Shown piece by piece: positions 7,674 to 15,081 of a stretch of 64,000 nt of DNA. Numbering within the stretch: the first letter of the stretch is position 1; every line of letters starts with the position of its first letter. The notes under the pieces are model-generated. The model made no database searches. It worked only from the letters and a program-made list of their open reading frames with translations, and was not told the origin of the DNA. The stretch lies in NCBI RefSeq assembly GCF_003182255.1, contig NZ_QGTQ01000005.1, forward strand, positions 124,001 to 188,000. The letters run 5' to 3'. The position numbers were made by a program, and so were the translations under genes. The DNA is from Paenibacillus cellulosilyticus (GTDB lineage Bacteria > Bacillota > Bacilli > Paenibacillales > Paenibacillaceae).

Positions 7674-8317
7674 GTGTGCATACAGCAGCGGATTTCCTTC
7701 TGTTGGATTCGGGAGCGAGCTTCAGTGAGCAGATCGTTCGCGACGGGGCGAGCGATCCGAGCACCTTGGTACTCGATCAGTACGAATTCGCTACCTACGA
7801 CCTATTAGGAGCAGCACATCGATTCTTGATCATTGATGAGTTTATTGATCAAGAGCTGATGCTGGAGCAAAAAGAGAAGATTGAGGCATTCCTGAATCAA
7901 GGTAACATTCTTGTCTTCTCGGGCCATCTATTCCGGCCCTGGATTCCAGGCGCAGCGCCTTTTGTTCCGAAAACGATTTACAATCATCTCGATTACACGA
8001 TCCAAGTACTTGATCATTCGATATTTGCGGGCGTGCAGTCCGAAGATATTACGTACAACAAGGGAGTTGCAGGCTTCTTCGCCAGAGGCCATCATCCGAT
8101 TCCGGAAGGTGCTGAGGTCATTCTGCGCTTGGCGGGAGACGAGCCGATTACATATATCGATCGACTCAGTACCCAAGGAACGATTCTGGTGCACGCTGGT
8201 CGTAATTTGCTTCGGTATCGTCACGAGAACAACAGTGCAGGCCGAATTGGTGAGCAGCTTCGCCGTTTCCTCTATGAGGAGTATGATGCCATGCCAATAA
8301 GGAGTGTGCGCATATGA
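7670..8317 (+). CDS. GATase1/ThuA-like-fold protein of unknown function, paralogue 1
   Basis: This 215-residue soluble protein lacks a signal peptide. A central stretch (HRFLIIDEFIDQ, then IEAFLNQGNILVFSGHLFRPW) has the alternating strand-helix pattern of class-I glutamine-amidotransferase-like domains, with a helix ahead of a 'GG/GN-ILVFSG' strand. A later TYIDRLSTQGTILVHAG segment is shared with the next gene (IMYIDKTSTSGTLVL), so the two are tandem paralogues. I see no clear catalytic Cys in the usual elbow. The start ATG overlaps the upstream stop and its own stop overlaps the next ATG, so it sits inside a tightly coupled operon with a metal- or peptide-type ABC importer. Function not recognised. 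Confidence 0.6.
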   Translation: MSVHTAADFLLLDSGASFSEQIVRDGASDPSTLVLDQYEFATYDLLGAAHRFLIIDEFIDQELMLEQKEKIEAFLNQGNILVFSGHLFRPWIPGAAPFVPKTIYNHLDYTIQVLDHSIFAGVQSEDITYNKGVAGFFARGHHPIPEGAEVILRLAGDEPITYIDRLSTQGTILVHAGRNLLRYRHENNSAGRIGEQLRRFLYEEYDAMPIRSVRI

Positions 8318-8919
8318 GAAAGATCGCCGTACTTTATGCAGGCAGCTCGCATCAGTACCGCTCTTTTACCGAGCCGAAGTATCAGCCTTATATTGCACAA
8401 TTGCTGTATCTGCCGAAGCTGGCGTCCATCGATCTGAACGCCTTCGACGTGCTCATTGTTCCTTCGCAGATTCATCAAGAGATGGTGACCATGCACATGG
8501 AGCAGATCCATGCTTTTCTTAACAGCGGTAGGATCGTGGTCGCCCTTGGGGCACAGCATCAGAGTTGGTTCGAAGGCCATCACTGGGAATTCCGTCCAAC
8601 CAACTTCTGGTGGTGGCGGGAGCCAGAGGCGAAGAGCGGGCTCGTATTATCGAAGCCGGAGCATGATTTGTTCCGTTATATCACGCTCGAGGATGCGACC
8701 TGGCATTATCACGGTGTGTTCTTCCCTCGGCATGAGGTGGAATCACTTATCGAGATCGAGAACGACGGGTCTATTATGTACATCGATAAGACGAGCACTT
8801 CGGGGACGCTCGTACTGACGACGCTTGATCCGGAATATCACTTTGGTTCCTACTTTATGCCAGCGACGGAACGCTTCTTGGATGGCTTCCTGCCTTGGCT
8901 GGCGAATGGCCAGATCTAA
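8314..8919 (+). CDS. GATase1/ThuA-like-fold protein of unknown function, paralogue 2
   Basis: A 201-residue protein homologous by eye to the preceding one: FDVLIVPSQIHQE, then IHAFLNSGRIVVALG, and a C-terminal IMYIDKTSTSGTLVLTTL. The N-terminal strand (RKIAVLYAGSSHQYR) fits the first beta strand of a flavodoxin-like GATase1 fold. It is rich in Trp, His and Phe in the middle (FRPTNFWWWRE; WHYHGVFF), which could form a ligand pocket. It is coupled to the upstream gene by ATGA overlap and lies 53 bp before the ABC binding protein. Cytoplasmic; no catalytic triad could be assigned. Function unknown. Confidence 0.6.
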   Translation: MRKIAVLYAGSSHQYRSFTEPKYQPYIAQLLYLPKLASIDLNAFDVLIVPSQIHQEMVTMHMEQIHAFLNSGRIVVALGAQHQSWFEGHHWEFRPTNFWWWREPEAKSGLVLSKPEHDLFRYITLEDATWHYHGVFFPRHEVESLIEIENDGSIMYIDKTSTSGTLVLTTLDPEYHFGSYFMPATERFLDGFLPWLANGQI

Positions 8920-8972
8920 CGGAATCAATAGACCTATCATTACAGATATATATAAAGGGAAGGGACTTTATT

Positions 8973-10607
8973 ATGAGAAAGATAATGTTCGGAATTGTTC
9001 TAAGTATGATCTTGATCCTCACAGCATGCGGCGAGGGAAGCGGAACAAGCAGCACGGATACGAAAGAAACAGAGCAAGCCAGCGCGGCAGGCACCGGTCA
9101 GGCCGCAGCAGAGGACGGCACAACCATCGATCTGCTCCGAATTGCAGGCAGTGACGTTGGTTATCCTTCGCCATTCACGTTCAGCTCCTCAGGTCCATTT
9201 GGCTATTTGAGAAACTCCTTTATTTTCGACACGTTAACTTGGAAAGATGATACGGGCGTCATTCCATGGCTGGCCAAGTCGTGGGATGTCTCGGAGGATG
9301 GCTTGACTTATACGTTTACGCTGGAGGAAAACGTGAAATGGCATGATGGGGAGGCGTTCACGGCTGACGACGTTGTATTCAGCTTCGATTATTACAAGAC
9401 GCATCCGTTCAACTGGAACGGGGACGTCAGCCAGATCAAGAGCGTTGAGAAAATCGACGATCTGACGGTAGCTTTCCACCTCAATAACAAGTTTGCGCCG
9501 TTCTTGAGCGATCTGGTTGGCATCGTACCGATTATTCCGAAACATATCTGGGAGAACGTTACGAATCCGGTCGAATTCCGTGAGGACGCTGCACTGGTTG
9601 GTACGGGTCCGTACAAGCTGAAGCAGTATGATTCGGCATCCGGACAATATTTGTACGAGGCGAACGAGAACTTCTTCAAGGGTAAGGTGAAAGTGAAGGA
9701 AATCGCCTACGTATCGGTATCGAATAAACTGCTGGCCTTGCAGAATGGCGAAATCGATCAGACGTACACGTTCAACTACGCGGACGTTGAAACGGCCCAG
9801 CAAGCAGGCTTCTCCATGATCAAGAGCGAGCCAGCCGGCAGCGTCGTGCGGATTACGTTCAATATGGAGCATTCCCAGCTTGGCGACAAGCGGCTCCGTC
9901 AGGCTATTGCTTATGCTTTGAACCGTGAAGAAATCTCGAGCAAGCTGACGGGCGCTGAGCCTATGGTAGGCAATGCAGGTGTCGTACCGACCGATTCTCC
10001 TTGGTACAACAAGGACGTGAAGCAATATCCGTATGACACGACGAAGGCAGAGCAGTTGTTGGATGAGCTTGGTTATAAGAAAAATGCCAACGGTGTTCGC
10101 GACGGCCTGAAGCTGAGTCTAATGACTTCGTCTTCCATGCAGGAAGCTGAGATGATGAAGGAAATGCTGAAGAAGGTTGGTATTGAGCTCAACCTGGTCC
10201 AAGTGGATGGCGCAGCATTTGCTGATGCTATGGGCGAGAATAAATACGATATGGCGCTGACCGGCCATATCGGCGCGAGCGGTGACCCGGACTTCCTGCG
10301 TTTATGGTTCTCCGGTCAAGCTGCGAATACGCTTGCAGCGCGCGGCAAGGAACTGGCGTTGGGTGACTTCCACAAGCTGGCTGAACAGCAGATGCAGGAA
10401 GACAACGAAAACAAGCGTCATGAAATCATCAACCAGATGCAGGATATTCTTGCTGATGAGCTGCCTACCCTCGTGCTGTACCATCGTCCATTCTACGATC
10501 TTCACAATGCGAAAGTATTCGACGGATGGAAGAACACTTCCGGTGGTATTGCTGACGGCATGCCATTGTGGGAGAACAAGGCGTTCTTAGTTGATGTTGA
10601 GAAGTAA
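8973..10607 (+). CDS. ABC transporter substrate-binding lipoprotein, family 5 (peptide/nickel type)
   Basis: A 544-residue lipoprotein with a basic N-terminus, hydrophobic helix and lipobox LTAC|G at ~residues 16-20, followed by a Ser/Thr/Glu-rich tether. The SBP_bac_5 signature is seen in WLAKSWDVSEDGLTYTFTL, HDGEAFTADDVVFSF and later LRQAIAYALNRE. Family members bind peptides, Ni or metal chelates (OppA, DppA, NikA, CntA). The ATG at 8973 follows AAGGGAAGGG. Its 3' end overlaps the permease gene by 14 nt. The Fur boxes upstream of the operon argue for a metal-chelate ligand rather than peptides, but the ligand cannot be read from the sequence. Confidence 0.88.
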   Translation: MRKIMFGIVLSMILILTACGEGSGTSSTDTKETEQASAAGTGQAAAEDGTTIDLLRIAGSDVGYPSPFTFSSSGPFGYLRNSFIFDTLTWKDDTGVIPWLAKSWDVSEDGLTYTFTLEENVKWHDGEAFTADDVVFSFDYYKTHPFNWNGDVSQIKSVEKIDDLTVAFHLNNKFAPFLSDLVGIVPIIPKHIWENVTNPVEFREDAALVGTGPYKLKQYDSASGQYLYEANENFFKGKVKVKEIAYVSVSNKLLALQNGEIDQTYTFNYADVETAQQAGFSMIKSEPAGSVVRITFNMEHSQLGDKRLRQAIAYALNREEISSKLTGAEPMVGNAGVVPTDSPWYNKDVKQYPYDTTKAEQLLDELGYKKNANGVRDGLKLSLMTSSSMQEAEMMKEMLKKVGIELNLVQVDGAAFADAMGENKYDMALTGHIGASGDPDFLRLWFSGQAANTLAARGKELALGDFHKLAEQQMQEDNENKRHEIINQMQDILADELPTLVLYHRPFYDLHNAKVFDGWKNTSGGIADGMPLWENKAFLVDVEK

Positions 10608-11589
10608 AAAATACGGCTCTTACCTGTTAGTGCTCGTATTCGTTGTATTGCTTAATTTTTGGCTTCCTCGGCTCTTGCCGGGGGGGCCAGTTGAGTATAT
10701 TACGGGTGGCGGCGAAGAGGGCGCCGTATTTCTGACAGAGGCACAGAAGGCGGCAATGCTGGAATACTACCATTTGAATGACTCGTTAGGATCGCAGTTT
10801 GTGCAGTATTTGAAGGGCATTGTCACATTCGAATTCGGGTTATCGATCAGTCATAAGGCGCCGGTATCTGAGGTCATTATGGACCGTGTGCCTTGGACGC
10901 TGCTCATTGTAGGTACAGCGAGTGTGCTGTCGATCTTGATCGGCTTGCTTGCGGGGCTCTATTCGGCGTGGCGCCATCCGGGCAGAACGGACCGGAGTTT
11001 GTTCATAACGATGCTTGGCATAAGCGCCATTCCTGAATTTCTTATCGGGATGACGTTATTGATTTTCTTCGCCGTGAAGCTGCATTGGCTTCCGCTTAGT
11101 GGAGCGAAAACAGCGTTCTTGCGGTCGGATGATTGGTTGGATCACTTAATTGATATTGTCCGTCATGCGGTGCTGCCTGCACTGACGCTAACGATCGAGA
11201 GTGTCGCAAGCATGTATCTTCTGATGCGCAATGAGGCGGTTCGCGTACGCAATGAGCCCTATGTGGAGTTTGCAGCTGCCAAAGGAATTGGTTCGTTCCG
11301 TATTGTATCGGAGCATATAACCCGCAATGCGGCACTGCCGCTTGTCACGCTTATCATTCTTAGAATCGGATTTCTCATGGCCGGTTCAGTGCTCGTTGAG
11401 ACTGTATTCGCCTATCCTGGCATTGGCAAGCTGCTGCAGGAGGCGATTCTGGGCCGCGATTATCCGCTCTTGCACGGCTTATTCCTTATAATGACGCTGT
11501 TTGTGCTTCTTCTCAATCTGATCGCGGATCTGATCTATCCTTATCTGGATCCGAGGATTCGAACGGCAGGAAGAGGTGATCGAGCATGA
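10594..11589 (+). CDS. ABC transporter permease, DppB/OppB type
   Basis: A 331-residue membrane protein with six hydrophobic helices and the OppB-type organisation. The N-terminal helix ends in WLPRLLPGGPVEYI, like the family LPGDP motif. The EAA-like loop is visible as YVEFAAAKGIGSFRIVSEHITRNA. It is one half of the translocation channel; the partner permease domain is fused in the next gene. The start overlaps the binding-protein stop, and its own stop overlaps the next ATG by 4 nt, giving one operon. Confidence 0.88.
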   Translation: MLRSKKYGSYLLVLVFVVLLNFWLPRLLPGGPVEYITGGGEEGAVFLTEAQKAAMLEYYHLNDSLGSQFVQYLKGIVTFEFGLSISHKAPVSEVIMDRVPWTLLIVGTASVLSILIGLLAGLYSAWRHPGRTDRSLFITMLGISAIPEFLIGMTLLIFFAVKLHWLPLSGAKTAFLRSDDWLDHLIDIVRHAVLPALTLTIESVASMYLLMRNEAVRVRNEPYVEFAAAKGIGSFRIVSEHITRNAALPLVTLIILRIGFLMAGSVLVETVFAYPGIGKLLQEAILGRDYPLLHGLFLIMTLFVLLLNLIADLIYPYLDPRIRTAGRGDRA

Positions 11590-13184
11590 TGAGGCTATCA
11601 TGGTCACAGCGAATCGGCGTCATCTTGGTCGGATTGCTCGTATGCCTTGCGATAGTTGGGCCGATGCTTAGCAGCCAATCGCCATCCAGTATTGAGGCGG
11701 ATCGGCTGCTCCCGCCTTCCGCTTCGCACTGGCTGGGAACAAATGTGATTGGTCAGGATATTTTCAGCAGGTTGGTCCATGGCGCTCGGACGACGCTGTT
11801 CATTGGTGTAATGGCAGCAGGCATCAGTACGGTGCTAAGCGTAGCATTAGGCCTGCTGGCGGGATACTCGAAGAGACTGGATCCGATATTGAACAGCTTG
11901 GCAAATATGCTGCTAGTGCTTCCTTCTCTGCTGCTCATTTTGATCGTGGCTTCGTTCACAGGAGGCGGCAATTGGCAGCTAATATTGACACTCGGTTTAC
12001 TGACGTGGCCGGGGTTCATGAAGCTGATCCGCGCTTCGATCTTGTCGCTGAAGGAACGGGAGTTCATTAAGGCGGCGCAGCTGTATCAAGGGAAGACAGG
12101 TTACATTCTCTCCCGTCATCTGCTGCCGTTCATAGGGCCGCTTGTGCGGACGAAGTTCATTCTCTCGTTCCGAGATGCAATCGCGATGGAAGCGAGCCTG
12201 TCGTTCATCGGCATTGGCGACCCTAACACGGTGTCGTGGGGCCGGATGCTGCAGGATGCTTTTTCGCGCACACAGACTTTCATGACGAACGCGTGGCTGT
12301 GGATGATTGTACCTCCTGCGGCGGCAATCCTCTTAATCACAGTAGCGCTTGCGCTGCTTGGTGAAAGCAAATCGACGGGCAACCGATTTACTGCCAAGCT
12401 TCGCCGTAAAGCAAGTCATGCAGCTGCAGTGAATGTGGTGGGTACGGAGGACGCTTCTGCGGTTATCGTGCAAGATGTCCAAGTCATGTACGGCGCGAAG
12501 ACGATTGTTCAGCCGATTTCTTTCACGGTGAAGCAGGGAGGCATTACCTCATTGGTTGGTGAATCCGGATCGGGTAAGACCACGATGGCCCGGGCCATCT
12601 ATGGACTTGTGCCGCAGCAATCGGTAGAGGGCACGATCAAGATTAACGGTCATGATGTGTACATGCAGGATGAGCCGTCGACGATGCAGCGCTGGGTGGA
12701 CGCGGCTTATATATTTCAAGATCCGAGAAACAGCTTTAACCCGATTATGACGATTGGAAGGCAGTTCTATGAAGCAATGAAGCTGCAGACGACCATGGAG
12801 GATAAGCGAGCAGCGGCTGTGGCTGCTCTGGTGGAAGTACAGCTTGGCGAGCATGTGCTGACTCAGTATCCGCACCAATTAAGCGGCGGGATGCTGAGTC
12901 GGGCATTAATTGCGCTTGCGCTAGTGAACAAGCCGAAGGTACTTATTGCGGATGAGCCAACGGGCGCGTTAGACCCGATCGTGAAAAGGGAAGTGTTCGA
13001 CCTGCTTGTTCGTAAGGTGAAGGAGCATCGGATGGCGCTGCTGCTTATCACACATGATCTCCCGGCGGCGCTGCATATTTCGGATGAGATCATCGTCCTA
13101 CAGGAAGGCAGGCGGCTGAGCAACGAGCAGCAGGAGCAGTATTTGAGGCAAAGCAAGCAGCTGTACCCGCATACAGCAGAATAG
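11586..13184 (+). CDS. ABC transporter fused permease-ATPase (DppC-DppD type)
   Basis: This 532-residue protein joins two subunits that are usually separate. Residues ~1-265 are a DppC-like permease with six helices and the EAA loop (FIKAAQLYQGKTGYILSRHLLP). Residues ~290-532 are an ABC ATPase with Walker A GESGSGKT (~325-332), Q-loop FQDP, signature LSGGM, Walker B VLIADEPTGALD and H-loop ITHD. No frameshift or stop separates the parts, and the linker (~KLRRKASHAAAVN) is short and polar. The signature reads LSGGM rather than LSGGQ, a mild deviation. The start overlaps the upstream stop (ATGA). It pairs with the permease before it and the ATPase after it to make a complete importer. Confidence 0.88.
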   Translation: MMRLSWSQRIGVILVGLLVCLAIVGPMLSSQSPSSIEADRLLPPSASHWLGTNVIGQDIFSRLVHGARTTLFIGVMAAGISTVLSVALGLLAGYSKRLDPILNSLANMLLVLPSLLLILIVASFTGGGNWQLILTLGLLTWPGFMKLIRASILSLKEREFIKAAQLYQGKTGYILSRHLLPFIGPLVRTKFILSFRDAIAMEASLSFIGIGDPNTVSWGRMLQDAFSRTQTFMTNAWLWMIVPPAAAILLITVALALLGESKSTGNRFTAKLRRKASHAAAVNVVGTEDASAVIVQDVQVMYGAKTIVQPISFTVKQGGITSLVGESGSGKTTMARAIYGLVPQQSVEGTIKINGHDVYMQDEPSTMQRWVDAAYIFQDPRNSFNPIMTIGRQFYEAMKLQTTMEDKRAAAVAALVEVQLGEHVLTQYPHQLSGGMLSRALIALALVNKPKVLIADEPTGALDPIVKREVFDLLVRKVKEHRMALLLITHDLPAALHISDEIIVLQEGRRLSNEQQEQYLRQSKQLYPHTAE

Positions 13185-13199
13185 AGGAGGATGGACGAT

Positions 13200-13955
13200 G
13201 TGAGTGTGCTGCTGCAAGTTGAGAATGTGACCAAACATTATGCTGGAAGCGTCAAAGGGCAGACGATCCGCGCTGTCGATGGCGTTACGTTTGAGCTGGA
13301 ACACAATGAAATATTTGCGTGTATCGGGGAGAGCGGTTCGGGCAAATCGACGTTGGCTGAGTTGATCGTAGGGCTTCAGCAGCCGACAAGCGGTACCCTC
13401 ACATGGCTGGATGATGCGCGGGCGCCCCATATGAGTAAGCCAACTTCGCAGCCTCAGCTTGTCTTCCAGAATCCGGATCGTTCGATGAATCCATACTGGA
13501 GAATCCGTGACATTGTAACGGAACCGATGCGCTTAGGTGGCTGCCCGAAGCGGCAGGCTTATGCAGAAGCGGAGCAGCTGCTTGCGAAGGTCAAGCTGTC
13601 TGCAGATCTGCTCGGCCGATATCCGCATGAGTGCTCGGGTGGACAGAAGCAGAGAATCGCGATCGCGAGGGCATTGTCCGTGTCGCCGAAGCTGCTGATC
13701 GCGGATGAAATAACGTCTGCCTTGGACCCGTCTACCGAGGCAGAGATTTTACAGCTTCTATTGTCGTTGAAGCAGTCGGAAGGAATGTCGATTCTGTATA
13801 TTACCCATCGGCTGGAGACCATTTCGGGTTTTGCAGACCGAGTTGCGGTAATGAAGAATGGGGCGATTCTTGAGATGGGAGAGACGGATTCGGTACTTGC
13901 GGATCCTCAGTCGGCATATACGATTGAGCTGCTGAGGGCTGTTCAATATAGCTAG
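13200..13955 (+). CDS. ABC transporter ATP-binding protein, DppF/OppF type
   Basis: A 251-residue ATPase with Walker A GESGSGKS, Q-loop FQNPDRSMNP, signature CSGGQ, Walker B LLIADEITSALDPS and H-loop ITHR. The Asp-Glu-Ile in place of the usual DEPT is often seen in this subfamily. I chose the GTG at 13200, about 9 nt after GAGGAGG; the ATG at 13191 abuts that site and is too close. It is the last gene of the operon and is followed by a strong terminator. Together with the fused protein it energises the importer. Confidence 0.88.
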   Translation: MSVLLQVENVTKHYAGSVKGQTIRAVDGVTFELEHNEIFACIGESGSGKSTLAELIVGLQQPTSGTLTWLDDARAPHMSKPTSQPQLVFQNPDRSMNPYWRIRDIVTEPMRLGGCPKRQAYAEAEQLLAKVKLSADLLGRYPHECSGGQKQRIAIARALSVSPKLLIADEITSALDPSTEAEILQLLLSLKQSEGMSILYITHRLETISGFADRVAVMKNGAILEMGETDSVLADPQSAYTIELLRAVQYS

Positions 13956-13965
13956 CAGCAAAATG

Positions 13966-14008
13966 AACAAGGGAAGGGCATCTCATCGATGCGCTTCCCT
14001 TGTTTTGT
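13966..14008 (+). terminator. Rho-independent terminator of the Fur-controlled operon
   Basis: An 11-bp stem (13966-13976 with 13994-14004) enclosing a second short GCATC/GATGC stem, with a TTTTGTT tail. Confidence 0.8.
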
Positions 14009-14014
14009 TGTTAG

Positions 14015-14896
14015 TCAGAAATTCGGATCGCCCATTTTGCCATCCTGGAAGTCGTTGTAGGCTTGGATCAGCTCTTCGCGGCTGTTCACGACGAACGGTC
14101 CGTGTTGGACGATCGGCTCATCGATTGGCTCGCCGCTTAAGATGATGACGAGCGTGTCATCCGTGTGGCCTTCGATCGTGATCTCGCCAGCTACGTTATC
14201 GAAGAGGACGAAGTCGCCCGCGATCGCTTGCTTCGAGTCGTTGATTTTGACGGCACCTTTCAGGACGAGTGCAGCAGTGTTGTAAGTCGCCGGAAGCTCG
14301 AACTGGGCCCGGCCGCCCGTCTGGAAGGCGATGTCGAACAGATTGATTGGGGTGAACGTCAGCGCAGGACCTTTCACACCGTTATATTCGCCTGCAATGA
14401 TGCGCACCTGTCCGCCATCGTCTGGGAGCGATACGTAGCCCATTTGGTTTTTGAGCAGCTCTTGGTAGCGTGGTGCGTGCATTTTGTGCTCGCGAGGGAG
14501 GTTGACCCATAGCTGAATCATATGGAACAGTCCGCCGCGTTTCGAGAATTCGCGCTCATGATATTCTTTGTGCAGCAGTCCGGAGGCTGCGGTCATCCAC
14601 TGCACGTCGCCAGGGCCAACGATGCCGTGGTTGCCGAAGCTGTCGTGATGCTCAACGGAACCGTCATAGGCGATCGTCACCGTCTCGAAGCCGCGATGCG
14701 GATGCGCACCGACGCCTCTTACATGTGGGCTTGGCGGGAATTCGAATGGTGCGTTATAGTCGAGCAGGATGAACGGGCTGATGCGATAGTCGAAGTTATT
14801 GCCGCCGGGAAAATAGTTCGAGACCCGAAACCCGTCCCCCACCATATGAAACGGAGCGCCATGGTAAATGCCTTCTACTGTACGATAAGTTGTCAT
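14015..14896 (-). CDS. Pirin family protein
   Basis: This 293-residue bicupin carries the pirin signature: HPHRGFETVTIAYDG, later HDSFGNHGIVGPGDVQWMTAASGLLHKEYH, with the four metal ligands (His, His, His and Glu of H-E) visible. A C-terminal pirin domain has GPFVVNSREELIQAYNDFQ, also typical. Bacterial pirins of this type bind Fe and some have quercetin 2,3-dioxygenase activity; YhaK/YhhW-like proteins respond to electrophile stress. The ATG at 14896 lies 9 nt after AGGAGA. Two adjacent 20-bp palindromes in the promoter point to control by a MarR-type repressor. Confidence 0.9.
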   Translation of the reverse strand: MTTYRTVEGIYHGAPFHMVGDGFRVSNYFPGGNNFDYRISPFILLDYNAPFEFPPSPHVRGVGAHPHRGFETVTIAYDGSVEHHDSFGNHGIVGPGDVQWMTAASGLLHKEYHEREFSKRGGLFHMIQLWVNLPREHKMHAPRYQELLKNQMGYVSLPDDGGQVRIIAGEYNGVKGPALTFTPINLFDIAFQTGGRAQFELPATYNTAALVLKGAVKINDSKQAIAGDFVLFDNVAGEITIEGHTDDTLVIILSGEPIDEPIVQHGPFVVNSREELIQAYNDFQDGKMGDPNF

Positions 14897-14941
14897 CTTC
14901 AATCGTCTCCTTTATGAGTAATTGGATGTTATCAACGGCCA

Positions 14942-14981
14942 TTATCTTAAATTTAAGATAATTATCTTGAATTAAAGATAA
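14942..14981. promoter_or_regulatory. Two abutting 20-bp palindromes upstream of pirin gene
   Basis: Bases 14942-14961 form a perfect 20-bp palindrome (TTATCTTAAATT...). Bases 14962-14981 are a second, nearly perfect copy (TTATCTTGAATT...) directly adjacent. The pattern ATCTT-NAATTN-AAGAT resembles MhqR/MarR-type operators reported for quinone-stress genes in Bacillus. The regulator itself is not adjacent. Confidence 0.65.
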
Positions 14982-15036
14982 TCCAATTCGTCGATTCTGT
15001 CAAGCGGGTTCGTGCGAGTAACGTCCACCACAATGC

Positions 15037-15075
15037 AAAACACCGGAGCCTCCCATATGGGAGACTCCGGTGTTT
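15037..15075 (-). terminator. Rho-independent terminator for the MMPL gene
   Basis: A long stem (about CACCGGAG.CTCCCA with its complement) over 15041-15073 is followed on the minus strand by TTTT. It lies just after the MMPL stop. Confidence 0.75.
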
Positions 15076-15081
15076 GTTTCA

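Noticed and set aside
7081-13955. Standard staphylopine/pseudopaline (cnt) metallophore locus
   Set aside because: The importer class fits, but the biosynthetic cntKLM-type genes are absent.
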